From NCBI GenBank assembly GCA_019916065.1, contig CM034233.1, positions 5,152,516-5,216,515 on the forward strand: 64,000 nucleotides of DNA, given 5' to 3'. Position numbers and translations under genes: made by a program. The notes under the pieces were generated by a model, which was given only the letters and a program-made list of their open reading frames with translations, ran no database searches and had not been told where the DNA came from. This stretch comes from Vitellaria paradoxa (taxonomy: Eukaryota > Streptophyta > Magnoliopsida > Ericales > Sapotaceae). Positions 14,601-25,960 of the stretch are shown here, one piece after another. Positions within the stretch are counted from its first letter, which is position 1. Every line of letters begins with the position of its first letter.

Positions 14601-15393
14601 CCCACACATTATTGAGATCTCCATTTCCAAGGCTACAAATTGCAGCAGCAAAGACACTCAAACAAACAAAATTTTTATGTAGCCTCATTATTAGACAGTT
14701 TATCTTTGGTTGGGTAATTCATTTTTCATGGTGTGGGGGTGGGTAGGGAGAAAAGAGAGAATGCACAGCTGCTTATGCATTTGTTAAAATAAAAGCAATT
14801 TTTAGGTAATATTTTCCATGGTTCTCTTATCTATATCCAGTTTGCTGCAATTGAATACGTTGCAGACAGCATGACACGAAAGATTCGATGTTATTTGGAA
14901 GTCAGATCGAAAAAGTGATAAATCATGTCTAATCCGATACTTCTATATTTTGCCACTTAATAGTCTTGTAAATAGACATCGAATGTACTCCAAATCTATC
15001 TGAAAAAGCAGCTCTTGAGCTGATCACATCAGCCCACCCTGCAACGCCCTTAAGCAAAAGACAATAACATCAGTCGATACAAAACTGTGATACTTCAATC
15101 AAGAAAGGTGACAACAGTGTGAAAGAAATTTAGATGTTATAAACCAAATAGATAACATCTTAAATAAAAAAATAAAATATAAATCGCAAGAAGTTGTTTG
15201 GGTATACATACAAACATATTTATAGAGAGAGAAGTAAGGCAACCTGAGCAAGAACTTGTTTGGGTAAGTTAGATCCTTGAAAGAAAGAAACAGCTTCCGC
15301 TCCACTGATCCTACCATCGCGGTCCAAATCCGCTCTCTGGAAATACGCTTCGAATTGATTCATGTTTGGCCCTCCTTGATTATGCCCCGCCAT
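4739..15393 (-). CDS. EH1/PAN1: EH-domain protein, AtEH1/Pan1-type TPLATE complex subunit
   Basis: Thirteen exons, in transcript order: 15393-15244, 14242-13183, 11844-11626, 11541-11333, 10617-10543, 10354-10283, 9936-9838, 9334-9263, 9179-9065, 7271-7203, 7074-6786, 6674-6590 and 5290-4739. Phases agree throughout and give 1021 residues, close to Arabidopsis AtEH1/Pan1 as I remember it. The N-terminal EH domain contains the calcium-loop-like DLDRDGRISGAE. A low-complexity P/S/Q linker leads to a second EH domain at about 360-455 (DTDRDGKITGEQ, VWDLSDQDND). Next come a coiled coil at about 545-690, an acidic WDKF motif, and a C-terminal tail with four SRFDS-type repeats and two DPF motifs. 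Plant EH/Pan1 proteins act in the TPLATE complex at the plasma membrane in clathrin-mediated endocytosis. I chose the start MAGHNQGG at 15393; an upstream in-frame ATG at 15417 would add eight residues. Introns hold SINE and MULE-like insertions. Confidence 0.9.
4880..5085 (-). repeat. Four SRFDS-type repeats in the EH1 C-terminal tail
   Basis: Within the last exon, blocks beginning SRFDSF, SRFDSM, SRFDSI and TRFDSI recur at about 20-residue spacing, followed by S/T-rich and GFD segments. At the DNA level they recur as TTTATGGAGTCAAACCTCG-like blocks on the + strand. The serine-rich context suggests phosphorylation, but that is inference. Confidence 0.85.
7488..8600. mobile_element. MULE-like TIR element inside an EH1 intron
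   Basis: The element is flanked by a 9-bp direct repeat, ATTGGATAG, at 7479-7487 and 8601-8609. Both ends carry inverted TGTTAAAATCG-type sequence, with further AAAATCG and GATTTTA motifs clustered in the outer 100-150 bp of each end. A 9-bp target duplication and long degenerate TIRs fit a non-autonomous Mutator-like element. The centre (8170-8300) is clearly more GC-rich than the flanks and might be captured host sequence. No transposase frame is visible. Confidence 0.7.
7645..7735 (+). mobile_element. tRNA-derived SINE-like fragment
   Basis: Contains a B-box GGGTTCGAATCCC and, about 30 bp upstream, an A-box-like TCTAAGTGGAAAGAC, followed by an A-rich tail. It cannot fold as a complete tRNA by eye, so it is called a SINE head rather than a tRNA gene. 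It lies inside the TIR element in an EH1 intron. Confidence 0.5.
8664..8695 (+). repeat. (GA)n microsatellite
   Basis: An uninterrupted GA dinucleotide run just outside the right target duplication of the intronic TIR element. Confidence 0.9.
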
Positions 15394-15730
15394 GTCAAAA
15401 TCGCCGACGAATTCCACAGAAATACTCGCAGATCAATCCATTACATCAAACACAAACGCACTTTACGTGCACTACGAGAAAAATAGACAGCAACCACTCA
15501 GCTTTCAGAGGCAGAAATGGAGTTAATCGTTATAAGAACGAGGAACGATTAGTTGTGAGCGAAAGGGATCAAAAAGAAATCGACTTCGATGGGTTAGATC
15601 GAGAAAAAGCGACAAGAGGAGGGTTTGAGATTTGCGAGATTCAAGGAATTTGGAGAATTACGAGGAGGAGAAGTGCAATACAAGAGAGGTTTCTTGCTTA
15701 TGATATGAAATAGATGTGGGATTATGAATT
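15394..15730 (-). promoter_or_regulatory. EH1 5' UTR and proximal promoter region
   Basis: The sequence upstream of the EH1 start is purine-rich on the + strand (CT-rich on the transcribed strand), as is common in plant 5' UTRs. No clear TATA box can be assigned by eye. The + strand frames here are mirror frames and do not resemble a protein. Confidence 0.35.
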
Positions 15731-15984
15731 ATGTTGCTCTCTTGTCCACCTCCGATCGAAGGGAATGGAGACTCCAGCAGGAATTATTTTGGGGATTGAT
15801 TTCCCATTTTATGCATATTTGCGGTATGACCCCCATTTTCAAACAAATTCGAAAATATCTTCACCGGCCGCTTAACAGCTGTCAATTATTAACGGATCGG
15901 GCGAGATCGGGCGAGCGGGCTCTCTCCCGTAACCACACCGGAATTGGGAATCATTACGAGGGACAATTTATTTATTTTTTATTA

Positions 15985-16093
15985 TTATTGGGCGTGGTCT
16001 TAGCTCATGATTAAGAGTTCTTTCCCGCTCATATGACTCGGGTTCGAGCCACTTTCTAATCTCTCTTTTCTTCCGCGCTTACTTAACAAAAAA
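15985..16093 (+). mobile_element. tRNA-derived SINE-like element
   Basis: An A-box-like TAGCTCATGATTAAGAGT is followed about 30 bp later by a B-box GGGTTCGAGCC, then an A-rich 3' end (AACAAAAAAATAATAATAA). The arrangement matches a SINE head derived from a tRNA. Target duplications are not clear because the flanks are simple sequence. Confidence 0.5.
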
Positions 16094-17219
16094 ATAATAA
16101 TAATTTTTTTATTTTTATTTATTTACTTATTTATTTATTTTTTCATGAGGATTAATGTGTAGGGTAATGCCATCGTGGGACAGAAGTCATTAGTTCAAGT
16201 CCAACGAGAGGCTTTGTCTCATTTTTCATGAGACTCTAGTCATAGTATTTATTTTTGAAAAGAGTATAGTAATAAAAGTATACATTCAAAGATTATTTAA
16301 TGAGATAAAAAAATTTATAATTTTAAAATTATTCCAGATAATTTAAAAATAAGTACAAAAAATCTCGACATGATGCCTAAATTTATTAAAAATTTAAAAA
16401 TAATTCGGTGAAATATACATCATAAATTTACTGTGGTTATAATATTTTTATTGAGTAATAATTCTTATTTATTATATCTGTAATTATAATTACAAAGACA
16501 AAAAATTATTCATTAAATTATATGCAAAAATAATTAGTTAAAAAAATAAATTATAATTTTTATTTAATTTGAACAAAAAGTCATAACATCCTTAAAGAAA
16601 GATGGCATACTTAAAAATTAAAAAAAAAATCAATCAAAAGTTATACAACTTTGCCTATAAATGAAATAAAGTAATTTTAAATTTAAATAAATAAACTATT
16701 CTATTATAAGAGAAGAAGAAAAAAATCATTTACAGAATATTTTTTTTATGAATTTGTATTCTTTTTTTTTGGTAAGTAATGAATTTGTATTCTCTTGTTA
16801 TATATCTAGGAAATAAAATATAAGTTTTGAAAATCAAACAAATCAATAGACTTTCCAAAGAGACATATATATATATATATATATATATCATATCATATCT
16901 GTATGCATATATTGCTAATAATTAAAAAATAAGTCTAAACTATAAAAAAAAATGAAAAAAAAGAAGGTCATACGAGAGGAAAGCTAGACTATATTAAAGA
17001 AATAAATAATTAAATACTAATAGGATATATTATGCAAGGAAATTATTTAATTTTTATTTTTAATCCAATAATTAATTTTTACTTCCAATCTTGTTTTTAA
17101 TTAAAATAGAAATATTTTGTGCTTCTTGCAATTAATGGTACATTGGGCTGAAGTAGCATTGGCGAGGAATTAGGGAATTTCGCGAATTTATCCCCAAGTT
17201 TGTGGTTAGAATTATTACG
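16094..17219. other. AT-rich intergenic sequence
   Basis: No gene is visible. It includes a second possible B-box fragment (AGTTCAAGTCC near 16194) and a (TA)n run at about 16866-16888. The rest is low-complexity A/T sequence. Confidence 0.6.
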
Positions 17220-17556
17220 GTGATATTTGATTTATTTTTTTATTTTTTATTTACTGTTTTCAGTTTTACGTGTTTTATATTTTAAAATTTTCAAAATAAG
17301 AAAATAAAAAATATTTCATTTTTTTTATTTAGAGATTTTGTTTATTTTAAATTAAAAATATTCAAAACGATTTTTTGTCATTTTACATTTCATATGTAAA
17401 TTTATTTTTTATTTTCTAAAAGAGATTTTGAAAATACAAGTAATCAAATGCGTTTTGAGTTATTTTTCTTGTTTTCAAAAGTATAAATTCAAAAGTATAA
17501 AATGACAAATAAGTTTAAAACAAAAAATAAAAAATAAACCAAATATTACTTACGAT
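17220..17556. mobile_element. MITE, family C copy 1
   Basis: The left end ATATTTGATTTATTTTTTTA is matched by the inverse of AAAAATAAACCAAATATTAC at the right. The interior contains GTTTTATATTTTAAAATTTT and CAAATGCGTTTTGAGTTATT. Similar sequence occurs at 35165-35515, 35522-35832 and 43571-43801, so this is a local repeat family. Confidence 0.6.
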
Positions 17557-18831
17557 ATTTTATTATTTAGTAATATAATCAAAATTTTTTTATTTTTTAT
17601 GAAAATATCACAAACATACTGCAAGAACTTGAAAATATCGACGAATTTTCTTACTGTACTCAAAACCGCAAAATTGGGCATAATTATATTTGGAACTCGA
17701 GAGCTGCCGTTGAAGGGTTTTTTTTTTTTTTTAATTGAATTTTATTTATTTTTTCATTGACTTTTTTTTTCCGACTATCATATTTTGTCGGTACAATTTA
17801 AAAATTTTGATTAGACCGATTTGAACGCGGTCTTATCTATCCATTCCAACGGTTATTAAAGAAAATTATTTAAAAAATTAGTAAAAATTGATAAAAACTT
17901 GTAAAATTTGGAGTTTTAAATCAAACACACAGAAAATGAGAATAGGCAAAAGTTGATAAAAATTTGTAAATGTTAACAAAAATTTGTAAAAATTAAAGAA
18001 CCAAACACCCCATAACACCTTTTTACTTTCATCAATTAAATATAAAAATATTTTTTTTACTTTCTTATCCTTCTCATTTAACGGCATATTTATTATGAAA
18101 TTAAAAATTCAGAAGTAGATGTTATGGGAATGATCGTTGGCTATTTACTCGCACAATGTTTCGCACCAATTAAACATTTAATCCTTTCTTGTTACAAAAT
18201 TTAACTTTCTAAAGAGAAAATATTAACTCACTTAAAGTATTCAAAAATATATTTAAAATGGATCCAATATTTTAACGATAACATTTACTCCTTTTAAATT
18301 CATACCAAATTCATTTCAACACAAGATACTTCAACCACGTATTTATCAATGATAATTCAATAAATTAATATCCCTGTTGCTTTTTTTTAGACATTTTTGG
18401 TACACATCTTTTATTGGTTTCCCGTACCTCTAAATATATTACAAAATATATATATATATATATATATATGCACGCTTAATAAATTTTTTGAGAAATTAAT
18501 ACATAAAAAATTAGGTAATTAAATATGTACTATATTTAGAAACATACAAAAATGGGTTAAAAAAAACAGTTAATTGCTGGAGGGTACCAAATGTAACTCC
18601 AAATCTAAAAGTATAATTGACTGGGAGAGTCTGCAGAGCTGCCTTTGCGTCTGCACAAATGAACTCGTGCATAGAACGGCCAGGAGCAAAATGCCAAAAA
18701 CATGTACACCAGCATGAGTTGCAAGTCCAGGTCCGCAAGCACTTTTTTTTTTTCGAGATAAATTATCCAAACCCAGTTTACATCATCCAGAGTTCAGAGC
18801 TTGTCATGTATTGTTATTATTATTATTTTTT
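17557..18831. other. AT-rich intergenic sequence without a gene
   Basis: Contains T-runs, a (TA)n microsatellite near 18449-18469 and scattered MITE-like text (CCAAACACCCCATAACACC at 18001). No coding frame resembles a protein. Confidence 0.55.
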
Positions 18832-20127
18832 GGGTTAATTGTCTTTACACTCCTTATACTTAAGTCGAAAGTCACTTACACCTCCTCAATTTTAGTATTA
18901 TATATTAATACCCCTTATACTGTTATCCAAAGTGCAACGTTTGACAGAACTGTTAGACTTAACAGTCGATGATATGCACGCACTTGGAAAGTGTAAGTAT
19001 CTTATATCCAACAATAAAAAAATTGTTGTGAATGGACAAAAATACCTTGGAATTCAATAGAAGCAACTCTACATTCTTTGTATTTGTTCCTCTTCGTCTG
19101 TAAAGTATCTTCGCCGGAGTAATGCTGAAGTGTAGGGACAAGGCAAAGAAGTAGGGACATCGCTCCAAATCACCGGTGCCGACCAAGACTTGAACGTTCT
19201 TCATTCTTCTCCTTCGTTGTTCTTCTCTTGTAAAGATTCAGTGCTATTCACGTTATCTCTCCTCCAACTTTTTTTTTTCCTTTTCTGATATATTAATCAT
19301 AGGTTGTTGCATGAAAAGTTAAGGGATGAAATAGAGGTCATAGATCTCTCTCTCTCTCTTTGGTCGCAACAAACTTATATCTAGCTGTGATGTTGATTCA
19401 AGACACACACACACACAAAGACATAGAGATGATTTCGAATTTTGGGTTTTTTTGTGTATATATATATATATATATATACACATAGATGATTTTAGAAATG
19501 ATTAAGAGATAATTCTGAGTTTGGGTTAGTTTTGTGAATTAGTATTTGTGGATTAAAGCAGATGAGACGAAGTTTCCTCTATTTAGATTCAATAAATTGA
19601 GGATGAGATTTTTTTTGATAACAAATCCTAATTTTTTTAATGGTAGATTTTTTTTAATTTTTTATGTTGGCAAATTATACTCAGGGAGTTCGTCCATGTT
19701 CATGTATAGCTAAAAATCATGACCAGTTTAGATTAATTAGTTTGATATATATATATATATATATAAACTACGTTTGTGTTACCTGTACATATATATAGAT
19801 GATTTGGGATTTTAGAATTTTGGGATTTTGGTGCATATATATATATATATATATATATACAGATGATTTTTGGAGAAGATTCTGGTTTGGGGTGAAGTGT
19901 TCATCAATGAAGTGTTTGTTTCAAGTGGAGAGGAGAGAAGAGAACAAACGCAAGCTATTGATGCAGGGAAATGAGTGAAGGGTAATTTTATCTTTTTACA
20001 TATTAACGTAATGCCGTCAGCCTTTACACTTTTGTGTACAATACAAGGAGTATTAGTGCATATTTATGAAATTGAGTGGTATAAGTGAATATGGGCCTAA
20101 GTACAAGGGGTGTAAATGAAATAACTC
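18832..20127. mobile_element. 1.3-kb TIR element with 8-bp target duplication
   Basis: TATTTTTT at 18824-18831 is repeated exactly at 20128-20135. The ends are long inverted repeats of about 85 bp: the left reads GGGTTA...TTTACACTCCTTATACTTA and the right, inverted, reads GAGTTA...TTTACACCCCTTGTACTTA. The match continues through TCACTTA(C/T)ACC and ends near TAAT(A/C)C(C/T)CCTT. The interior has (TA)n runs and repeated AGATGATTT blocks. The long TIRs suggest a Mutator-like non-autonomous element; an 8-bp target would also suit hAT. No transposase is seen. Confidence 0.75.
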
Positions 20128-20179
20128 TATTTTTTCCCCTTTTCAGGCCAAGTTCAATAGAAAGAGAGAGAGGGATTTG

Positions 20180-20310
20180 GGGAACTTGACATCGAAACTA
20201 ATGTTAGCTTAGAGAATTGAGATCAGGGAGCCGTTGAATGCATCTGAACCATTAGACTGAACGATCTCAATGTCATCAAACTGACATTAGTTTTGATATC
20301 AGTCTCCTTT
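20180..20310. repeat. Imperfect hairpin, MITE-like
   Basis: CTTGACATCGAAACTAATG at 20187 pairs with the inverse of CATTAGTTTTGATATCAGT at 20283. A second inner pair (ATTGAGATC and GATCTCAAT) extends the stem. The loop contains GAATGCATCTGAACCATTAG, text typical of short plant hairpin MITEs. A miRNA-like fold is possible but unproven. Confidence 0.5.
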
Positions 20311-22101
20311 TTTGGGAGAGAGAGCCCCCATTTGTGTAGAGATAGTCGTCACGTTGTCTTTCAAAAAGTTGGGATTCAAGCAATCCCATTGACGTCCGCT
20401 CTGATCTTCACTTCAACCAACTCTTGTCACATTCTCTGTCGGCAAACTGGGATTATCTCATTATCATAACCCAGTGACTAGACAAGATGGTTACAAAGAT
20501 ATATTCCAATAGTGTGAAGGTTAAAACAAACCAAAAACCAATCAGATCGGTGATGTTACATAATCAAGTACCATAGAAGATATTAACAGTTTCTAGGCAG
20601 CCTTGAGCTTAGAATATGGAATTTGTAAAGAATTGCTAGAATTGACGCATGATTAACAAACTTAAGAGCAAAAAAAGGCACTCTCAAATTAATAACTGAC
20701 CGAGAAAGAGCAAAATTGGTGGTAGGTAATTAAAAGACCACTTAAAATACTACATAATTAAAAATATAAATATATATAACTACTTCGCAGAAGTTTCACA
20801 TTTTCTGACAGCATAAGACAGTAACAGCTCCGAATTTCAGTTTTCAAAATTCTCTTCAATTTTATCAACAGCAAATAGGGATAATGAATTTTTGTAAAAA
20901 ATGAAAAAGAATTGATTCAGAGGATCATGAGGATGAAATAGCTCCTCTTAACACTTCCATTCCCCTCACTCTGCTCCATCTGAAGAAAAGTCCCGAATGG
21001 CTTCCTCTTTTGCTTTTGGCTTTCACTTTGGTCTCAACTTGGGTTCATGGACTCAGCCAAGTAACAAGTTCTCTAGACAAAGATAAACAGAATTTAAAAT
21101 TAACCAACAAAAACATAAAAGAAATAGAGAAAAAGGAATTTGGAATCAGACTAGCATGCAAAATCGACACAATCAGCGGGGGACTCTTATATATGGTCCT
21201 AATCAAATCTTTAGTCAGTGCTGCCTTCAAAGCAGATCATTAATAAAATTTTCGCATCATATTCATACATTGCTCCACGGAGAAATGAATATACTATGAG
21301 ACTTGTTATGGAAGCGCCACTCCTCCAAATATTCTCCCAAGGGTTCCAAGTAATGCATTATAGCAAAGCCTTACTTCAAATTGGCCCCTTTTACACAAAC
21401 TCAATCTCACTTATCCTCCCTATCCCCCACCTTAACTTCATATAGGATTTTCATCAAGCTATCAAAGCTTCCAATCTCCCAATCAAATAGATCTCTACGA
21501 AGTAACACAACTCTATACTTTTTGACCTCCAATCTTCGAAGTATGACCTGCAACTGAAGCCTCCTTATGCACTGCCAACTCATAAATATTAGGAAAATTA
21601 TCCTTAAGCCTCCTTCCTTTCATCCCCTCCTTCCTTTCATCCAAGGTGACTCCAAAATTTCACCCTCTCCTCTTTCCTGACAAATATATACAGATATCAC
21701 ATAAACACATTCCACTGATTTTGAATGCCTTCCCATGATATCACATAGACACATTCCACTGATTCCGAATGCCTTTCCACAAACCCAACCCAGGTGAGCC
21801 AAAGCCACTAGTAGTAGCCCAATCACCCCATTGAGTCCCATACTTCACCGCCACCACCTTCCTCCAGAAATTGTCCATTTGCCCAACAAGACATTGCAGT
21901 TCCTGCTACCCGAAAAACATGGAAGCTTGAAAATGAAAACACAGCCACGAGGCCCACAACATTATTAGCTTTAGAGTTTAGAGCATCCAAAAAAGAATTG
22001 CTCCAATGAAAGAGTATTCCTTTTCACGGAAGTTACAAACCTGTTGCCTGAAAAACAAGACAGAAGATAGTTGCACTTGCCATCTTATAAGAATTAGAAT
22101 C
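20311..22101. other. Interval downstream of the PPR gene
   Basis: Probably includes the PPR 3' UTR nearest 22101. It contains a 43-bp tandem duplication at about 21694-21779 (CACATTCCACTGATT occurs twice). No convincing coding exon was found on either strand. Confidence 0.5.
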
Positions 22102-23817
22102 TCAAAAATGCCACCCTTTAGCACGCCAAAACCTACGTGCATTTTCAGCACGGCGAGCTTCTTTAATTTTCAGAAAGAGCTTATAAGCCATGTCAACTTT
22201 ATTTGAAGATAATAGTTTGTCATTCAATTTGCTAACAATAAGCTTGCTTGGACAGAAACCCTTGCGAAGAGACTCCTCCATTACAAGGATGGCATTCTCA
22301 AGCTGTCCTACATTGCAAAGGCCATTTATAACATACTCATATACATCCATATCAGATGAGTACCCACTTTTTTGCATCTCATCCCATAGATTCAACAACA
22401 TACCACATTTACCAAATCTTGAAATTCGCATAAGCAACAACTTGTAGGCACTCAATGATATTCTACATCCGGCCTTCCTTGCTTTCTTATAGATCATCAA
22501 AGCCGCATGTGGTGGACCATAGGTACAAAGAGGTTCAATGAAAGAGGTTATGGTTCCTGAAGTTGGAGTGAGCCCTCGACCTAACATTTCATCAAACATT
22601 TCAATTGCATCTGCAACTTTTCGAGCTTTAAGGAAAGCAGCAATCAATCTGGTGAAAGTATCCACACTCGGCTCGCAGTTATTCCTCAGCATACACTCAT
22701 AATATTTCACGCCTTCATCAAAATTCCCAACTGAAATAAAATTAGAAATCATCGCATTGTAAACACTAACATCTGGCACGCATCCCCTCTTCTCCATATT
22801 CTCAAAAATATCAACCGCATCATCAATTTGGCCAGCTCTCCCTAATCCCTCAATGAGGTAACTGAACGTCAAACAATCAGGATCAATTCCATCCTCCATC
22901 ATTGCTCTCAAAGTCGACTCAATTTCACCAATTCTACCAGATTTCGACCACCCATAAATGATAAGATTGTATGACATACAACTAAAGACTATCTTCCCTT
23001 TCATTTTGTTAAGAAAGGAAGTTGCAGCACCCACATGAGACCGCCTACACAAACACCACAGAAGCACATTCAAAGACTCAGTATCGCATTTCGATCCAAA
23101 CTCATCCAAGTTTCCTAACAATTGAATTGCTTTCGATACTTGACCAGCCCGAACATAACTGTCCATTACAATCTTCAGGGTATCTGAAACAGGGGTTATC
23201 CCTTCCACCTTCATATCATGCAAAATTTCCATCATGAAGCTAAAGAATTTCCTTCTGCCTAGGGCTTTCAGAATTATATGATAACTATCAATGTTCTTGC
23301 CTACGTTTGGCTGCTTTGTTGCCCAGTTGAAAAACATAACCATTGCTTCGCCCCCCAAATTTCCTCCATTCACAACCTTGGCAACTGTTTCAATACTCAA
23401 TTCAACGCCAGTATTTGATAGCGCTTGTTCGATTGCGGACTTACCTCTGAGTTTCTGAAGAAAGATACCTCTTAGCTTATCTTCGGGGGCTAGAAACCCA
23501 TCAACGGCCTTAACCTCGAGTTGCTTATTTGATGAGCTTTGAGATAATTGGGTCTGAACTGATGTGCTGCGATGGATTGGTAAGAGATCAGATAGCTCAT
23601 TTAGTACGTGAGTTTCGCCTGTGATTGAATGGATCTTGGGTGGCTTTTCCAGCGATTCGTCGTTTGACGAACTTGAAAATGCATCAAAAGTCGAAAACTG
23701 AAATCGAAATGGGGAACTTGACGAACAAAAGAACTGTGTCGTGTACCTGATTCGTCTGTGATTGAGAAAATTGAACCGTGCGATAAACGCCCTAATTCGT
23801 TGGGTCTGTGCGGCCAT
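22102..23817 (-). CDS. P-type pentatricopeptide repeat protein, intronless
   Basis: A single uninterrupted 571-codon frame. The N-terminus (MAAQTQRIRAFIARFNF...) is rich in Arg and Ser with few acidic residues, as expected of an organelle transit peptide, probably mitochondrial. From about residue 170 to 550 there are about ten 35-residue repeats with the PPR pattern, for example CMSYNLIIYGWSKSGRIGEI, DCLTFSYLIEGLGRAGQIDD and DVSVYNAMISNFISVGNFDE. No C-terminal E, DYW or SMR domain follows; the protein ends ARRFWRAKGWHF. PPR proteins bind organelle RNA through their repeats and direct processing, stability or translation. The target cannot be read from the sequence here. It may be the counterpart of At5g43820 (from memory, uncertain). 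A SINE insertion lies about 130 bp upstream. Confidence 0.9.
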   Translation of the reverse strand: MAAQTQRIRAFIARFNFLNHRRIRYTTQFFCSSSSPFRFQFSTFDAFSSSSNDESLEKPPKIHSITGETHVLNELSDLLPIHRSTSVQTQLSQSSSNKQLEVKAVDGFLAPEDKLRGIFLQKLRGKSAIEQALSNTGVELSIETVAKVVNGGNLGGEAMVMFFNWATKQPNVGKNIDSYHIILKALGRRKFFSFMMEILHDMKVEGITPVSDTLKIVMDSYVRAGQVSKAIQLLGNLDEFGSKCDTESLNVLLWCLCRRSHVGAATSFLNKMKGKIVFSCMSYNLIIYGWSKSGRIGEIESTLRAMMEDGIDPDCLTFSYLIEGLGRAGQIDDAVDIFENMEKRGCVPDVSVYNAMISNFISVGNFDEGVKYYECMLRNNCEPSVDTFTRLIAAFLKARKVADAIEMFDEMLGRGLTPTSGTITSFIEPLCTYGPPHAALMIYKKARKAGCRISLSAYKLLLMRISRFGKCGMLLNLWDEMQKSGYSSDMDVYEYVINGLCNVGQLENAILVMEESLRKGFCPSKLIVSKLNDKLLSSNKVDMAYKLFLKIKEARRAENARRFWRAKGWHF

Positions 23818-23947
23818 TGAAAGTACCTTTGTTTGGAGAACATGAACCCCTGCTTGAACCCCGCCGGGTTGTAGTGGTCTGCGGGTAATTTACCCGGATT
23901 GCATGGATAGTCCGATAATGAATGTAAACTACACGGGTCGGAACTTT

Positions 23948-24056
23948 TTTTTTTGGTCATGTAAGCGGGGGAGGGGGAGCGGGAGGGGAGGTTCGAACCC
24001 GAACCAGATGAGTGGCCGCAGATGCTATCAACTAATCGAGCTAAAGTCACGCTCCA
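23948..24056 (-). mobile_element. tRNA-derived SINE in the PPR upstream region
   Basis: Read on the minus strand, an A-box-like TTAGCTCGATTAGTTGATAG and a B-box GGTTCGAACCT are followed by a C-rich stretch and a run of ten A. Flanking repeats GGTCGGAACTTT (23936-23947) and GGTCCAAACTTT (24057-24068) form a 12-bp target duplication with two mismatches. About 109 bp long. Confidence 0.75.
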
Positions 24057-24068
24057 GGTCCAAACTTT

Positions 24069-25720
24069 ATGGGTGAGAGGGTAATGTCGGGGCAAGTAAA
24101 AGCAAAACTAGAAAGGATAACGTCATGTTTGGGTTTACTCATAATCTATACTATAATACTAAAATTTTCCCTCTTTTCTTTTCTTTTATTCCAATCATAG
24201 ATTGTATGCTTTTTGATCTTCATTCCACTTTTACTTTCTTTTTATTAGGATTTTGAATTACTTTTTAATTTCTTTCCTTCCTTCTTCTTCTCTTCTTTTT
24301 TTATAATTTAAAAAATCTTTGTTTCTTCGTCCTACATCGTTAAAAGATTACAATTTTACTTTTTCTTTAACTTATAAAAGCACTAGAGTTGTGGGATGTT
24401 ATTAAATGTAAATCAATTAATGGGTTCTGAAAAGGGACTTATTTTCTTAAGTTTCAAAAGGAAATCCATTTGCTTATAAATTTCATATGATTGAATCGAG
24501 ATATTCTAAAAGAGGACCCACTTGCTTATAAATTTGGTATAGTTGTAAAGTTTATATATTTCAAATATATTAGTAATTAAATTAAAAATACAAATAAAAT
24601 GGAATTAAATTTAAAAATACAAATAAAAAAGCTTAAATAATAATTAAATTATTTCTCTCATAACAACTCTTAATATTTTTAAAATTTAAAAGTACAAAAA
24701 AAATAAATATTAATTAGTTTCAAATTTAGTTATTTTTCTAAATTTAAATAAAAATATTATTATTAATCATATATACTTTATTAAAATATTTATTATTATC
24801 AAATCTTATGTGGTACTGGTACACTCCATATTTATCATTTTACTTTTTTTTTTTTTACAAATTTTTGAATAAAATTAGTTTTTGGAGAGTGATTTTTCTT
24901 AATTCTAATTTTAAATTTAAATTGGTAAGATTGACTATATTTATTTTATAAAGTATAACGTATGGTTAATAATAATATTTTTAATTTAAGTTATTTTTTA
25001 TAAAATTAATCAAAAATCATTATTAAATCTTGCGTAGCACATTCTATATTCACTATTTTATTTTTTTTTATTTTTACAAATGTTTGAATCTAATACAATT
25101 TTTTATTCTATTTCTATACTTTTTGTTCTTATTCACAAAACCTTTACTTCCTTTAATACATATAAGTAGATAACTATAACTCTATTTATTTATTTATTTA
25201 TTAACTTGTCTATAAAACTACTAAGGTGCATGTTGACAAATTAATTCCTATTATTTATAAAAATTAAAAAATAAATTCTAGAGGCAAACTAAGAAAATTA
25301 AAGGTGTATAAATAAAAATAAAAAATAAAAAATAAAAGCATTAGACATGGACAAAATTCATTTAGATCTACAGGGTACATATATTTATATATATATATAT
25401 ACATTTGCATAAGTAATTTTCATTTCCCTTCCTAAACAACAACAACAACAACAATAATAATAATATTTTAGTAATTGATACAACAATAATAATAATAATA
25501 ATATTTTAGTAGTTGATTAGTGGCTAGCTCCAAAAAAAAAAAAAAGCTATTTTTTTTTTTTTTCTTTTCAAACAAAGCAGCAAAAGGTTTTGGTGTCGCA
25601 TATGTAACTCCAACTTAGTCTCTGAATCAAATACAGATTCCATCGCTATGCATGCTGAACACAGCAACTCACTAATACAATCAGTACTGAAATTCAAACA
25701 AGCACCATCATCCGTCATCG
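24069..25720. other. AT-rich intergenic sequence
   Basis: No gene is visible between the PPR promoter and the WOX 3' end. Features include (TA)n near 25387-25401, AAC/AAT trinucleotide runs at 25437-25503, and loosely repeated CTTGCTTATAAATTT text near 24472 and 24522. Confidence 0.55.
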
Positions 25721-25960
25721 TACTTTAGAGATTAGCTACAACAATAGACTATATTTCACTCCATCGTGAACTTCTACAAATGAAGTTTGTTTGAATAACT
25801 ATTTATGCTACCATTAACGGATTTCTCGGCCCCAGCAAGTATTGCCAAATTGTAAATTTCCTTGTATGCTACAATGCCTCTCCACATTTGGAGCAAGCCA
25901 TTATCTTAAGTTTGGGAAGCTTCTGATCAAGCCACGGTAACAAAACAGCATATCTCTGCA

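Noticed and set aside
18959..19204. 81-codon minus-strand frame inside the 18832-20127 element
   Set aside because: Short, no family resemblance, and within a non-autonomous element. A captured fragment is possible but unsupported.
23601..24095. 164-codon frame upstream of and overlapping the PPR start
   Set aside because: It overlaps the PPR N-terminus in another frame and runs through the SINE; no protein resemblance.
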